Of a DNA stretch of 64,000 bases, positions 1 to 8,967 are shown in pieces. The position numbers were made by a program, and so were the translations under genes. This DNA is from Elusimicrobiota bacterium (GTDB taxonomy: Bacteria > Elusimicrobiota > Elusimicrobia > UBA1565 > UBA9628), in the NCBI GenBank assembly GCA_003452935.1, contig DMMY01000021.1, forward strand, positions 22,403 to 86,402, written 5' to 3'. The notes beneath the pieces were generated by a model. It had not been told where the DNA came from. It made no database searches and saw only the letters and a list, made by a program, of their open reading frames with translations. How positions within the stretch are numbered: the first letter of the stretch is position 1; the number at the start of each line of letters is the position of its first letter.

Positions 1-310
1 CATGGGGTTTGGAAAGCAAGCCCGAGGCGCCCAGCAGGAAGGCGTCCTTGCGCAGTTCGTCATCGCAATGCCCGGTCATGATGATGACGGGGGCGCTGCT
101 GCGGCTCCGGATCTCGGCCAAGGCCTTGAGCCCGGTCATGCCCGGCAGGACATTGTCGAGCAGGATGACGTCCGCCGTGTCCCGGTCCAGAAAGGTCAGG
201 GCTTCCTCGGCGCTGCCCGCGCCGCTGGCTTCATAGCCGATCCGGGCCAGATGACGGCAGAGCACTTCCACGATAACGGCCTCGTCATCGATGACCAGGA
301 CTTTTTTCAT
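1..310 (-). CDS. Response regulator receiver domain protein (partial, cut by window edge)
   Basis: Only the first ~103 residues are inside the window. The translation opens MKKVLVIDDEAVIVEVL, the acidic-pocket start of a CheY-like receiver. It continues with the phospho-acceptor strand VILLDNVLPGMTG, the conserved T in VIIMTGH, and ends at LLSKPH, the switch-Lys/Pro loop. The missing C-terminus means an output domain cannot be judged; it may be a stand-alone receiver or a DNA-binding or NtrC-type regulator. The start codon is the ATG complementary to 308-310. It is divergent from the NlpC/P60 lipoprotein gene. Confidence 0.85.
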   Translation of the reverse strand, partial: MKKVLVIDDEAVIVEVLCRHLARIGYEASGAGSAEEALTFLDRDTADVILLDNVLPGMTGLKALAEIRSRSSAPVIIMTGHCDDELRKDAFLLGASGLLSKPH

Positions 311-375
311 GTGGGGCGGGCCAGAAGATTATTATACAATTGACCGGCGTGGGTCAGACGCCATTGTCGCGGATA

Positions 376-849
376 ATGCGTACCGGACTCTCCGCCGGCT
401 TTCTGGTTCTCTGGGCCGCGGGGGGGTGTGCCGGCGGTCCTCAGCCGTCCCATTCGCGCCGCGCCGCGCCACCGATTCCCCCCATGGCCAAGGCCGTCAT
501 CCGCACGGCCAAGACGTACCTGCCCGAAGAGGAACGACAGCGTCCGGCTCCCCAGGATTGCTCGGATTTCGTGCGCCGGGTATTCCTGGAAAACGGGCTG
601 GATCTGCCGCGCAGATCCACGCAGATGTCCTTGGTCGGCGATCGGGTGGCCTCATCCCGCGAGCTGCGCATGGGCGACCTGGTGTTTTTCTGCGGGGAGA
701 AGGTCTCGCGCATCGTTGGTCACGTGGGCATCTACGTCGGCAACGGCATCTTCATCCATCGCTCCAGCGCCGGAGCGGTCGTCATGGAGAGCCTTTACAG
801 CGACTATTACCGCAAGCGTTACCTTGCGGCCCGCCGGGTCATTGACTGA
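376..849 (+). CDS. NlpC/P60 family peptidoglycan hydrolase, probable lipoprotein
   Basis: Cell-wall endopeptidase of the NlpC/P60 papain-like clan, expected to cleave peptide stems of peptidoglycan in the periplasm. With the ATG at 376 the product is 157 aa. It has a short hydrophobic signal ending in AAGGC (Cys18, a loose lipobox), a Pro-rich linker to ~36, then the catalytic domain: Cys62 in DCSDFVRRVF, His116 in GHVGIYVG and a third polar residue, His128 in FIHRSS. A start at 340 is also open, but it adds residues in front of the signal. The gene ends 11 bp inside the convergent DUF362 gene. Confidence 0.82.
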   Translation: MRTGLSAGFLVLWAAGGCAGGPQPSHSRRAAPPIPPMAKAVIRTAKTYLPEEERQRPAPQDCSDFVRRVFLENGLDLPRRSTQMSLVGDRVASSRELRMGDLVFFCGEKVSRIVGHVGIYVGNGIFIHRSSAGAVVMESLYSDYYRKRYLAARRVID

Positions 850-1915
850 CCGTTATGAGCTCGTAATCGCGCCGGCCTAGACCGAGTTCCTCGGCGTGGG
901 CCAGCTGCTTGGCGCCGTCTCTCTTGGGGTGGGCGGCTTTGAACACGTCCCGGCCCGCGGCCCGGAGCACGAGATCATGGCAGGCCTGATCCAGGGCCAC
1001 GGGATCGGCTCCGGCCAATATGCCCACGTCCGGGGCGATGCAGGGGTCGTCCTTGGCCAGGCAGTCGCATTCGGCCGTGACCTTGAGGCAAAAGTTGAAA
1101 AAGGCCGCTTTGCCCTTCTTGGCGGCCAGGATCGCCCGGGTGTATTCGACCATCTTTTCCTGGATGACGTTGCCGCCCTGCTCCCAGCGGACCTCGATGG
1201 CCGAGCTGGGGCACGCGGCCAGGCATTGGGCGCAGCCGACGCAAAGGGCCGCGTCGATGACGGCCTTGTCCGCGCGCAGGGAAATGGCCTGCGCGGAGCA
1301 GGCCGCGACGCACTGGCCGCAGCCCACGCATTCCTTGACGTCTATGGAGGGGGACACGTCCGAATGCTGGGCCAGTTTGCCCTCGCGCGTGGCGCAGCCC
1401 ATGCCCACGTTCTTGAGCGCCCCGCCGAATCCGGTCATGAGATGGCCCTTGAAGTGCGCGACTCCCACGAAGGCGTCGGCTTGGGCGAACAAGCCGGCCA
1501 CCTTGGCGGTTTTAATGAAGCGGCCGGATACGTCGACGGCGACGGCGTTCTCCGGCTTCGTGTCGTCCGGGATGACGACTTCGGCGCCTACGGCCTCGGG
1601 TGTGAAGCCGTGCTCGCGGGCGAGCTTGAGGTGTTCCCCGGATTCCTGGCGCCGGCCCTGATAAAGGGTGTTGGTATCCGCGAGAAACGGCTTGGCCTGC
1701 CGGGCCTTGAGGCTGGAGGCGATTACGCGCAGCAGCTCGGGCCGGACATAGCCCGTATTTCCGGCCTCGCCGAAATGCAGCTTGACCGCGACCGAGTCCC
1801 CGGCCGAGACGAGGTCCAGCACGCGGCTTGCGGCGATGAGGCGTTCCAGTTTGCCGCAGAGCCGGGGCAGGCCCTCGGAGGCGGCTGCAGCGATGAAATA
1901 AATCGGGCTTCTCAT
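839..1915 (-). CDS. DUF362 domain protein with two 4Fe-4S clusters
   Basis: A 358-aa protein of the DUF362/ferredoxin type. The N-terminal two thirds carry the DUF362 fold (for example VKLHFGEAGNTGYVRPE). Two classic clusters follow: CVGCGQCVAACSAQAI and CVGCAQCLAACPSSAI, each with CxxCxxCxxxC spacing for a 4Fe-4S centre. A late Cys-rich stretch (FCLKVTAECDCLAKDDPC) is typical of this subfamily. Function is unproven; such proteins are described as cytosolic iron-sulfur electron carriers. I chose the ATG at 1915 (MRSPIYF), since the upstream 18 residues look like leader read-through. Confidence 0.8.
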   Translation of the reverse strand: MRSPIYFIAAAASEGLPRLCGKLERLIAASRVLDLVSAGDSVAVKLHFGEAGNTGYVRPELLRVIASSLKARQAKPFLADTNTLYQGRRQESGEHLKLAREHGFTPEAVGAEVVIPDDTKPENAVAVDVSGRFIKTAKVAGLFAQADAFVGVAHFKGHLMTGFGGALKNVGMGCATREGKLAQHSDVSPSIDVKECVGCGQCVAACSAQAISLRADKAVIDAALCVGCAQCLAACPSSAIEVRWEQGGNVIQEKMVEYTRAILAAKKGKAAFFNFCLKVTAECDCLAKDDPCIAPDVGILAGADPVALDQACHDLVLRAAGRDVFKAAHPKRDGAKQLAHAEELGLGRRDYELITVSQ

Positions 1916-1986
1916 GGGGGATATCATACAGAATTGCCGCGCCGCGGAGAGTTGATTTTCCAGAGCCATCTATCTATGATTGCATC

Positions 1987-2400
1987 ATGAGAACTTCCCG
2001 CGTCTATGCCGTGATCCTTTCGGCGGCGGTCCTTTGCGGCTGCGCCGCGCCCCGGGTGGCGCTTTACCCGGACGAGCGCTACAAGAGCCTGCCCAAGGAG
2101 ACCGTCGAGAAAGACATCGCCGAGTGCGACGCCCAGGCCGCGCAATACGTCAAGGCCAACAAAGCCAAGCTGGTGGCGCGCAAGACCGGAGCCGGGGCGT
2201 TTTTCGGTGCGTTTCTGGGAGTCGTCTTCGGCGCCTTCACCGGCGACTATGGCCGGGCCATCTCCGAGGGCGCGGCCGTGGGCGCGGCCGCGGGCCTGGC
2301 GCATGGGGCTATCGAGGCCAACAGCCCGGAGGGGGTGCACCGCAGGTTCGTGGAGTACTGCCTCATGGAGAAGGGCTACAAACCCATGGGCTGGAAGTAG
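1987..2400 (+). CDS. Glycine-zipper lipoprotein
   Basis: A 137-aa envelope protein. The signal ends in the lipobox LCGC (Cys19), predicting a lipid-anchored product. The middle (~70-110) is a glycine-zipper, an Ala/Gly-rich run such as GAGAFFGAFLGVVFGAFTGD followed by AAVGAAAGLAHGA, the kind of segment that packs into or against membranes. Two Cys outside the signal could form a disulfide. The first start codon with a basic n-region (MRTSR) is at 1987. Role unknown beyond envelope structure. Confidence 0.75.
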   Translation: MRTSRVYAVILSAAVLCGCAAPRVALYPDERYKSLPKETVEKDIAECDAQAAQYVKANKAKLVARKTGAGAFFGAFLGVVFGAFTGDYGRAISEGAAVGAAAGLAHGAIEANSPEGVHRRFVEYCLMEKGYKPMGWK

Positions 2401-2404
2401 GACG

Positions 2405-3778
2405 TTATGACTTGGGCCCTTTGGCGATGAGAGCCAACGAGGCCTGGTTGGCGCGAACCGCGATCTCGCGCTCGTCGGCCCCGGTCAAGCGCCCGTTTTC
2501 GACTACGATCTTCCCGTCTACGATGGTCCACTTGCTCCGGTGGCTGCTGCCGCAGAAAACCAGGGCCGCCACGGGATCGCTCATGGCGCCCGCGTAATCG
2601 ACCGTGCCCACGTCGAAGATCGCCAGGTCCGCGGCCTTGCCCGGCGCGAGCTGGCCGATGTCGTCTCGGTGCAGGACCCGGGCCGCGTCGCGGGTGGCCA
2701 TCTCCAGCACTTCCCGGGCCGGCATGGAATCGACTCCGGTCAGGACGCGGTGCGCGAGCAGGCACTGGCGCAATTCGGCGAGCATGTCGCTGGTGTCGTT
2801 GGAGGCCGAGCCGTCCACGCCCAGGCCCACGGCCACGCCCGCGTCGCGGTAGCGGCGCACCGGGGCCGTGCCCGAGCCCAGGCGCATGTTGGAAGACGGG
2901 CAGTGCGCGACTCCGGTCCGGCTCTTGGCCAGCCGCGCGACTTCCTCGCCGTTGATGTGCACCATGTGGGCGAACCAGGCGTTGCCTTCCAGCCAGCCCA
3001 CGGACTCGATGAAATCCAGAGGCCGCATGCCGTAGCGCTGCAGGCAGAAAATCTCCTCGTCCAATGTCTCGGCTATATGGGTGTGCAGCATGACTCCCCA
3101 TTTCCTGGCCTGAAGGGCTACGGCCTTGAGCAGCTCGGGGCTGACCGTGAAAGGCGCGTTGGGCGCCAGGCCGACGCGGCACATGGAGAGAGGCGCCGGG
3201 TCGTGGTAGGCCTTGACCAGCCGTTCGCCGTCCTTGAGTATTTCGTCCTCGTCCTGCACGCAATCGTCCGGCGGCAGCCCGCCCTTGGACACGCCCATGC
3301 TCAGAGAGCCGCGCGTCGGGTGGAAGCGGATGCCCAATTTTCTCGCCGCCTCGATTTGCCGGTCGATGAGTTCGTTGCCCTGCCCTCGGGGGAAAAGATA
3401 GGTATGATCCGCCGAGGTCGTGCAGCCGGTCAGGAGCAGTTCGGAGAGTCCCACCTCGGCGCCTATGCCCGCGGCTTCCGGGGTCAGATGGCGCCATATC
3501 CCGTAGAGATGGCGCAGCCAGTCGAAAAGCTTGGCGTTTTGCGCCGCGGGAACGCAGCGGGTCAAGGTCTGGCAGAGGTGGTGATGGGTGTTGATGAAGC
3601 CGGGAACGACCACGCAGCCGGAGGCGTCGAGGATCTGGGCGCCGTCTTCGGGAAGGTTCTTGCCCAGGGTCAGGATGGCGCGGCCGTTGGTCAGGATGTC
3701 GGCGTTGGAGAGCTCGCGGCGGCCGTCGTCCATGGTGACGATGCGCAGGGCGTTTTTGATAAGGAGATTTTTCTTCAT
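2405..3778 (-). CDS. 8-oxoguanine deaminase-like amidohydrolase
   Basis: A 457-aa member of the amidohydrolase superfamily (ATZ/TRZ, guanine-deaminase branch). The metal motif NTHHHLCQT lies near residue 65, followed by HTHIAETLDEE, the HCPSSNMRLGSG strand and the late Asp in GVDGSASND. All metal and catalytic residues expected for a Zn-dependent aminohydrolase are present. The ASNDTSDMLAELR segment and overall length fit 8-oxoguanine deaminases, which convert 8-oxoguanine to urate; a related s-triazine or other purine substrate cannot be excluded. Cytosolic, no signal. It converges on the glycine-zipper gene with 4 bp between stops. Confidence 0.8.
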   Translation of the reverse strand: MKKNLLIKNALRIVTMDDGRRELSNADILTNGRAILTLGKNLPEDGAQILDASGCVVVPGFINTHHHLCQTLTRCVPAAQNAKLFDWLRHLYGIWRHLTPEAAGIGAEVGLSELLLTGCTTSADHTYLFPRGQGNELIDRQIEAARKLGIRFHPTRGSLSMGVSKGGLPPDDCVQDEDEILKDGERLVKAYHDPAPLSMCRVGLAPNAPFTVSPELLKAVALQARKWGVMLHTHIAETLDEEIFCLQRYGMRPLDFIESVGWLEGNAWFAHMVHINGEEVARLAKSRTGVAHCPSSNMRLGSGTAPVRRYRDAGVAVGLGVDGSASNDTSDMLAELRQCLLAHRVLTGVDSMPAREVLEMATRDAARVLHRDDIGQLAPGKAADLAIFDVGTVDYAGAMSDPVAALVFCGSSHRSKWTIVDGKIVVENGRLTGADEREIAVRANQASLALIAKGPKS

Positions 3779-3895
3779 GACTGGCCTATTCTATCAAAGA
3801 ACTCTGGGGATGGCGGGCTTTGCGGATGGAACTATTTCCAGGCTTGTTCGTATCATATGAAAGGGAACCCATGGGCGATCCCGGGAGACATGATC

Positions 3896-4255
3896 ATGAA
3901 CAAAGCAGTCTTGCGTCGTTGTGGGCTGTTGTCCGCCTTGTTATGCGCCGTTGCGCTGGCCGGGGCGGTCGAGACGAGCGCTCCGGCTGCGGCGTCCCAA
4001 ACGCGGGTCCAGGATGAGAAGCAGCGGTTCGGCGAACGGATGAAGGCCGAGCGGCAGGCTTTCGAGCAGAAGCAGTCCGAGGAGCGCAAGGCCTTTCGCG
4101 CGAGTCTCCAGGGCAAGACGGTCGATGAGAAGAAGGCGCTGACGCGGGAGTTCCGCGTCAAGCAGAAGGCCGAGCGCAAGGCGTTTAATGAGCGGCGAAA
4201 AGAGAAACGTCGTCAATGGCGGATGAATCGTCAGGCCGGGAATGAAAAACCTTAG
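3896..4255 (+). CDS. Secreted Lys/Glu-rich coiled-coil protein
   Basis: A 119-aa protein with a signal peptide (MNKAVLRRCGLLSALLCAVALAGA) and then an almost uninterrupted charged alpha-helix: repeated units of the type KAERQAFEQKQ, RKAFRASLQG, KAERKAFNERRKEKRR with a regular Phe every ~11-12 residues. It looks like a periplasmic coiled coil of unknown function. I start at the second ATG, 3896, which sits 7 nt after a GGGAGA ribosome site. It overlaps the next gene by 14 nt, suggesting translational coupling. Confidence 0.65.
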   Translation: MNKAVLRRCGLLSALLCAVALAGAVETSAPAAASQTRVQDEKQRFGERMKAERQAFEQKQSEERKAFRASLQGKTVDEKKALTREFRVKQKAERKAFNERRKEKRRQWRMNRQAGNEKP

Positions 4256-5021
4256 GATCTACGGAAAGGCGCCGCACAAGCTCGCGGTCCTGCATGGAGG
4301 CCCGGGCGCCGCCGGCGAGATGGAGCCGGTGGCTCGGGAGCTGTCCCGCGACCGCGGCGTTTTGGAGCCGCTTCAAACCGCGGCGTCCGTCGATGGGCAG
4401 GTCGCCGAGCTGCGCGCGGTCTTGAGGGAGCGCGGCGACTTGCCCGTCACCTTGATCGGATTTTCCTGGGGAGCATGGCTGGGGTATATCTTCGCGGCCC
4501 GTCATCCCGAGTTCGTCAATAAGCTCATACTCATCGGGAGCGGCGGTTTTGAAGAGTCTTCTGCCGTCCGGGTCCAGGAGACCCGGCTAGGCCGCCTGAG
4601 CCGTGAGGAGCGGGCAGAGGCGGAATCGCTCGTGAAGTCGCTGGAGAGCCCCGTGCCGTCGGGCCGGCATGATGCCTTGCCTCGGCTGGGAGAAATATTT
4701 CGCAAGGCGGATGCCTATGATCCTCTGCCGTGCGAGCCTGAAGGCGTCGAGATCCGCGCGGAAATCTTTAAGAGCGTATGGCGGGAAGCCGCGCAATTGA
4801 GGAAATCCGGGCAGCTCTTGGAACTCGGGAAACGGGTTTTGTGCCCGGTCGCGGCCATCCATGGAGCATATGATCCGCATCCCGCCGAGGGAGTTGAAAA
4901 GCCCCTTGCGTCGGTCCTTCGGGATTTCCGATTCATCCTGCTTCAACGCTGCGGACATAAGCCCTGGATAGAGCGCCAGGCCAAGGCGGATTTCTTTGCC
5001 TGCCTCAGGGGACTGTTGTGA
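4242..5021 (+). CDS. Alpha/beta hydrolase
   Basis: A 259-aa alpha/beta hydrolase. It shows the oxyanion-hole motif LHGGPGAAGE near residue 18, the nucleophile elbow GFSWGAW near 73-79, an acidic residue in GAYDPHPAEG and the catalytic His in LQRCGHKPW close to the C-terminus, so the Ser-Asp-His triad is complete. It has no signal peptide and is therefore likely cytosolic. Substrate cannot be told from sequence; the HGGPG motif is shared with proline iminopeptidase-like enzymes. The start overlaps the preceding coiled-coil gene. Confidence 0.78.
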   Translation: MKNLRIYGKAPHKLAVLHGGPGAAGEMEPVARELSRDRGVLEPLQTAASVDGQVAELRAVLRERGDLPVTLIGFSWGAWLGYIFAARHPEFVNKLILIGSGGFEESSAVRVQETRLGRLSREERAEAESLVKSLESPVPSGRHDALPRLGEIFRKADAYDPLPCEPEGVEIRAEIFKSVWREAAQLRKSGQLLELGKRVLCPVAAIHGAYDPHPAEGVEKPLASVLRDFRFILLQRCGHKPWIERQAKADFFACLRGLL

Positions 5022-5138
5022 TCCTTTCCTATTAAGTGCGCCCGTATCGGTGAACGTCGGCTCATAGGCCGTTGTTTGACAAATATCAGACCTAATGGGC
5101 GCTAAGCTAATAGCGACAGCAGCAACGGAGGCGCTATT

Positions 5139-5765
5139 ATGAAGAACACCATCAGATGGACGATCGGGGCGGCCGTCATCCTCGTCCTCGCGACGATAGG
5201 AGTCACGAGGGAGGGCTTTTTGCAATCCCACCTCTGGGGCCAGACGCAAGAAAGCATTTCGATGCCGGTGACGACCGCGGAGATTCTAATCAAGGACTGG
5301 CCCGCCGCTTCGCAGTATATCGCGAGGGTCATGATCGAGAAGTACGGGCAGCCCGGAGACTTCAATGACCATGCCCTCGTCTGGCGCAATAACGGCCCAT
5401 GGAAGAGGACGATTGTCTATCGCACGGCGCCGAAGTCCGCGTCGGACGGCATGCAAGACTCAGTGCTGGAGCAGACCGTCCATTATCGCGTTCCCCTGAG
5501 TAAATTCGAGGAGCTGTCGCGTTTTGACTCCAGAGTCGTGGCCAATCGCAGTCGAAACGAGCTTGCCTCCATTTCTGACAGCGAAAAGATGAATTTTTTG
5601 GCGCTGAACTTGGCCGATGAAATCGTCATCGGCTGGAGAAACGCGGCCGAGGCGCGTTTCCTTCACGACCAGGTTTCCAAGCTGGCGCAGTCCGGAAAAT
5701 CTTCCCCGTACCTGGAAGGCCTCCAGTTCCGGCCTGATAAAGAAAGCGGCGAGGAGAATGAGTAG
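5139..5765 (+). CDS. Uncharacterised exported or membrane-anchored protein (paralogue of the gene at 23567)
   Basis: A 208-aa protein with one N-terminal hydrophobic segment and no Cys lipobox. It is clearly related to the lipoprotein at 23567-24163. Shared signatures are EKYGQP/ERYGPP, LVWRNNGPWKR/LVWYDRGPWRR, the exact NFLALNLADE, and GKSSPxxxGLxFRP near the C-terminus. No enzymatic motif is visible. The strong ribosome site GGAGG precedes the ATG. A TTGACA hexamer is present at 5076 but I see no well-spaced -10. Function unknown. Confidence 0.7.
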   Translation: MKNTIRWTIGAAVILVLATIGVTREGFLQSHLWGQTQESISMPVTTAEILIKDWPAASQYIARVMIEKYGQPGDFNDHALVWRNNGPWKRTIVYRTAPKSASDGMQDSVLEQTVHYRVPLSKFEELSRFDSRVVANRSRNELASISDSEKMNFLALNLADEIVIGWRNAAEARFLHDQVSKLAQSGKSSPYLEGLQFRPDKESGEENE

Positions 5766-5835
5766 CCTTGGAGGTGCGTCCGGCTGAGACGGGGGATTTT
5801 GACTTTGGAAGACAGATGCTATAGGATTGTTGTCA

Positions 5836-6528
5836 ATGACAGCGAAGACCTTTATTCTGGCCATCGATGACGACATGGCCGTGCTTGAACTTTTGCGGGA
5901 TATTTTGGACGAGCAGGGATATTCGGTCAAGACCGCTTCCTCGGCTTTTCAAGCCCGCGGGGCTTTGGCGAAACAGCTTCCGGATCTCATTATCCTCGAC
6001 CGCAGCCTTCCCGACGCCGAAGGCGTCGCGCTCATGAGGGAAATTCGAGCCCAGAGCGGGTATGAGAACGTGCCGGTGCTCATGCTGACCGGCAAAGGCG
6101 CCACACAGGATAAGGTCGAGGGCCTATCTTCCGGCGCGGACGACTATCTCACCAAGCCGTTCGCGGCCTCGGAACTGATAGCCCGCGTGGCGGTCCTGCT
6201 CAGGCGCAACCGCTTGCCCCCGGCTTTGCCCCAGGTGCTGGAGGCCGCAGGGCTCAAGATCGATCTGGTCCGGCATGAGGTGGAGGTTCAGAAACGCCGC
6301 GTCGATCTGCGGCCCAAGGAGTTCGAGCTCTTGGTGGCTTTCATGGAGCGCCCTGGCCATGTGCTCAGCCGTCAATTTCTCATAGAAAGGGTTTGGGGTA
6401 TCGGGAAGAATTTAGAGATCAGCACCAAGAGCGTTGATGTGACCATCAGCCGCTTGCGCGTGGCCTTGGGCTCTTGGGCCAAGCGCATCACTTCCGTGGA
6501 GACCTACGGCTACCGCCTCGACGTGTAG
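5836..6528 (+). CDS. OmpR/PhoB-family response regulator
   Basis: A 230-aa two-component regulator. Receiver domain at 1-120: acidic pocket DDD at 11-13, phospho-acceptor Asp55 in LIILDRSLP, Thr85 and switch Lys107 in YLTKPF. A winged-helix Trans_Reg_C domain follows at ~135-230, with RPKEFELLVAFMERPGHVLSR, the recognition helix KSVDVTISRLRVAL and the wing VETYGYRL. No cognate kinase lies next to it. A TTG start at 5827 is possible, but the ATG at 5836 gives the usual N-terminus. Confidence 0.9.
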   Translation: MTAKTFILAIDDDMAVLELLRDILDEQGYSVKTASSAFQARGALAKQLPDLIILDRSLPDAEGVALMREIRAQSGYENVPVLMLTGKGATQDKVEGLSSGADDYLTKPFAASELIARVAVLLRRNRLPPALPQVLEAAGLKIDLVRHEVEVQKRRVDLRPKEFELLVAFMERPGHVLSRQFLIERVWGIGKNLEISTKSVDVTISRLRVALGSWAKRITSVETYGYRLDV

Positions 6529-6550
6529 GGTACCGGACCTCAGCTTATAT

Positions 6551-7270
6551 CTAGCGCAGCCGGATTGAGTGCAGGACCATGTCCGCGGCCGCGTTTTCGC
6601 TTACAGGATGGCTGAAGACGTAGAGGTAGACCTGGGTTCCGGGCTTAAGCCAGGAGAAAGAGCCGCTCAGGTGCTTGCCCTGCGAGGTGTCGACCTTGAC
6701 CGTTTCCGGCGACACGCTGAGCGTGATCATGCGATCCGGCTTGGCCTCGGTTTTTGTCGCGCCGTAGTCCTCGTCGCGATCCTGGGTGTTGGCGAAATAG
6801 AAAACGCCCTCGTCATCGGATTTCTTCGCCCAATGCAGCCAGGCGTTGGGCTGGCGCCACACATCGGCGTCCTTCATGGCGGAGAGGGCGATGCAAAGGC
6901 CGGTGCTTCGGTCGTTGCCGAAGGCGAAGTCGATAGTGAGAGGGTTTTTGGCCATGGCTTCGCTCACCGTGAAGAGCGGCTCGCGGCTCATGATGCCGGT
7001 CTTGCCCCAGGAATGGCCTTCCGGTACGGAAACGGTCAACCGGCCGGGGTCGAGCCGGGCAAAGCGCTTGAAGCTGCCTCCGACGGCTTGGAGCGGTTCC
7101 CAGCGGGAGGATAACTTGCCGCCTTTGAACTCCTCGGTAAAACGCTGAGTCGCGGCGGGCCGCGGCGCGGCGGGCGGGGCCGCAGTTTGGGCGGCGGACT
7201 CGTCCTGGGCCCAGGCTCCGGAAAGCGCGAAGGCCGCGCAGAGAATCGCGATCGATAAAGTCATTTTCAT
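6551..7270 (-). CDS. Secreted protein with a lectin-like beta-sandwich appearance
   Basis: A 239-aa exported protein with a signal peptide cleaved near SGAWAQ and then an Ala/Pro linker (AAPPAAPRPAATQRF). The body reads like a concanavalin/DUF1080-type jelly roll: FTEEFKGGKLSSRWEPL, then alternating strands, ending in an LHSIRLR terminal strand. No catalytic residues can be named. Periplasmic or extracellular location; function unknown, possibly carbohydrate binding (inference from fold-like pattern only). Confidence 0.6.
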   Translation of the reverse strand: MKMTLSIAILCAAFALSGAWAQDESAAQTAAPPAAPRPAATQRFTEEFKGGKLSSRWEPLQAVGGSFKRFARLDPGRLTVSVPEGHSWGKTGIMSREPLFTVSEAMAKNPLTIDFAFGNDRSTGLCIALSAMKDADVWRQPNAWLHWAKKSDDEGVFYFANTQDRDEDYGATKTEAKPDRMITLSVSPETVKVDTSQGKHLSGSFSWLKPGTQVYLYVFSHPVSENAAADMVLHSIRLR

Positions 7271-7435
7271 GTTTTCGTCCTCGAATATAAAGATATTTGC
7301 GTCTATCTTAAGAAATATGGAGCCTTTATTGAAGCCGGAGGCGCGTCGCCGTTTGCTTCAGGCAGACATGGAATTGAGTATCATATCAGCAGCCTGGCCT
7401 CTTGGACTGCTTGATTACGGGCGGGCGACGATCTC

Positions 7436-8959
7436 ATGGCCGTCATTTTTAATTCCGTGGATTTCGAGTGGTCCAACGGCCAGGCGGTCTTCAAGGGCCT
7501 GAGTCTCTCCCTTGAATCGGGCCGCAAGTACGGACTCATCGGCCCCAACGGGGTGGGAAAGTCCACCCTGGCGCGCTTGGCGCAGGGCGCGCTGGCTCCG
7601 GTCGCCGGCAGGATAGAGAAGGCCTGCCTTGTCTCGTACTTCACCCAGTTTGAGACCCCTCCTGACATGCCCGCGGGGGAATACCTTTCCGGACTTTGGG
7701 TCGATGTCGCGCCGGCCGACGCTGGGATGGTCGAGGTCTTGCAGGAGGGCGTCGACCTGGAATGTCCCTGCTCGGCTTTAAGCGGCGGCGAGTGGACCAG
7801 GCTGCGGCTGCTGAGGCAGCTGGCCTCCGGGGCGGACTTTATCGTCCTGGACGAACCCACGAACAACCTCGACAGGCAGGCCAGGCGCGGCGTCCTGGAT
7901 TTTGTCCGCATGACGCGCCGCGGGCTGCTCATCATCTCGCATGACCGCGAGCTGCTGGGGGAAGTGGACGCGATCCTGGAATTGTCCAACCGGGGGCTTT
8001 CGACCTTCGGCGGGAATTGGGCCTTTTATGAGCAGGAGCGCGACCAAGAACGGGCCCGGCTGGCCGGAGATCTCGAAGAGGCTACGCGGAAGCGGGACCA
8101 AGCGGCGCGCAAGAGGGCCGACAAGCTGCGCGCCCAGGAAAAACGCATGAGGCAGGCGCGCATATCCGCTCCCAAGACCGGGATGCCGAAGGTCTTGCTC
8201 GGAGCCAGAAAGAGGCGGGCGCAAAAGACCCTCGGCAAGATACGCCGCGCCGCGGACGCCGAGTTGGGCGAAAAAGTCGATCGCGCCCGAGGCGCTTTCG
8301 AGCGCCAGAAGATCGATCCGGTCATCTACGCGGATTTTCCCGAGACGGCCTTGCCGGCCTCCAAGCTCGTTTTCGACGCGCATGAGTTGAATTTCAGGTA
8401 TGAGGGGATGAGCCGCGATCTCTGGAAGCGGAACGTGACTTTTTCCATGAACGGGCCGGCGCGGGTCTGCGTGTCGGGACGCAACGGCTCGGGCAAGACC
8501 ACATTGCTCAATCTGCTGACCGGATTCCGGAAGCTGGAGGGAAGGATCTCCGGGAGCCTCAAATTGGGAGGCGTGGCCTGCGGGTTCATCGACCAGCACT
8601 CGCGTTGCCTCGACGAACAATCAACCGTGCTTGAAAACGTCAGCGCCGGCTCCGGCAAGAGCGTCGCCGAGGTCCGCAATTTTCTGGCCCAGTTCCTGTT
8701 CGCGGGGGAAAGGGCGCTCCAGGGAGTGTCAACCTTGAGCGGGGGAGAGAGGCTCAGGGCTTGCCTGGCCAAGATATTTGTTGCGGATCCCGCGCCGCAG
8801 CTTTTGATCCTCGACGAGCCGACGAACAACCTCGACATCGTGAATCTGGAATTTCTGGAAAGCGCGCTTTCCAGATTCGAGGGCGCCGTCATCGTCATCT
8901 CCCATGACGTGACTTTCCTCGATGGAATCGGCGTGAGCGACGAGCTGCAGCTCGAATAA
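7436..8959 (+). CDS. ABC-F family ATPase
   Basis: A 507-aa protein with two ABC ATPase domains in one chain and no transmembrane segments, the ABC-F arrangement of ribosome-associated translation factors or antibiotic-protection proteins. Domain 1: Walker A GPNGVGKST, signature LSGGEWTRLRLL, Walker B FIVLDEPTNNLD. Domain 2: GRNGSGKTT, LSGGERLRACLA, LLILDEPTNNLD. The inter-domain linker (~200-290) is basic and coiled-coil-like, as in this family. Slightly shorter than Uup/EttA. Which ABC-F subgroup it belongs to is undecided. Confidence 0.85.
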   Translation: MAVIFNSVDFEWSNGQAVFKGLSLSLESGRKYGLIGPNGVGKSTLARLAQGALAPVAGRIEKACLVSYFTQFETPPDMPAGEYLSGLWVDVAPADAGMVEVLQEGVDLECPCSALSGGEWTRLRLLRQLASGADFIVLDEPTNNLDRQARRGVLDFVRMTRRGLLIISHDRELLGEVDAILELSNRGLSTFGGNWAFYEQERDQERARLAGDLEEATRKRDQAARKRADKLRAQEKRMRQARISAPKTGMPKVLLGARKRRAQKTLGKIRRAADAELGEKVDRARGAFERQKIDPVIYADFPETALPASKLVFDAHELNFRYEGMSRDLWKRNVTFSMNGPARVCVSGRNGSGKTTLLNLLTGFRKLEGRISGSLKLGGVACGFIDQHSRCLDEQSTVLENVSAGSGKSVAEVRNFLAQFLFAGERALQGVSTLSGGERLRACLAKIFVADPAPQLLILDEPTNNLDIVNLEFLESALSRFEGAVIVISHDVTFLDGIGVSDELQLE

Positions 8960-8967
8960 AATCCGGA

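Noticed and set aside
896..1990. 364-codon plus frame across the DUF362 gene
   Set aside because: Shadow of a gene with two 4Fe-4S motifs on the other strand; composition Gly/Ala/Arg-rich without domains.
2540..3889. Long plus frame fused upstream of the coiled-coil gene
   Set aside because: Antisense to the amidohydrolase; only the last 119 codons after the ribosome site at ~3884 are coding.
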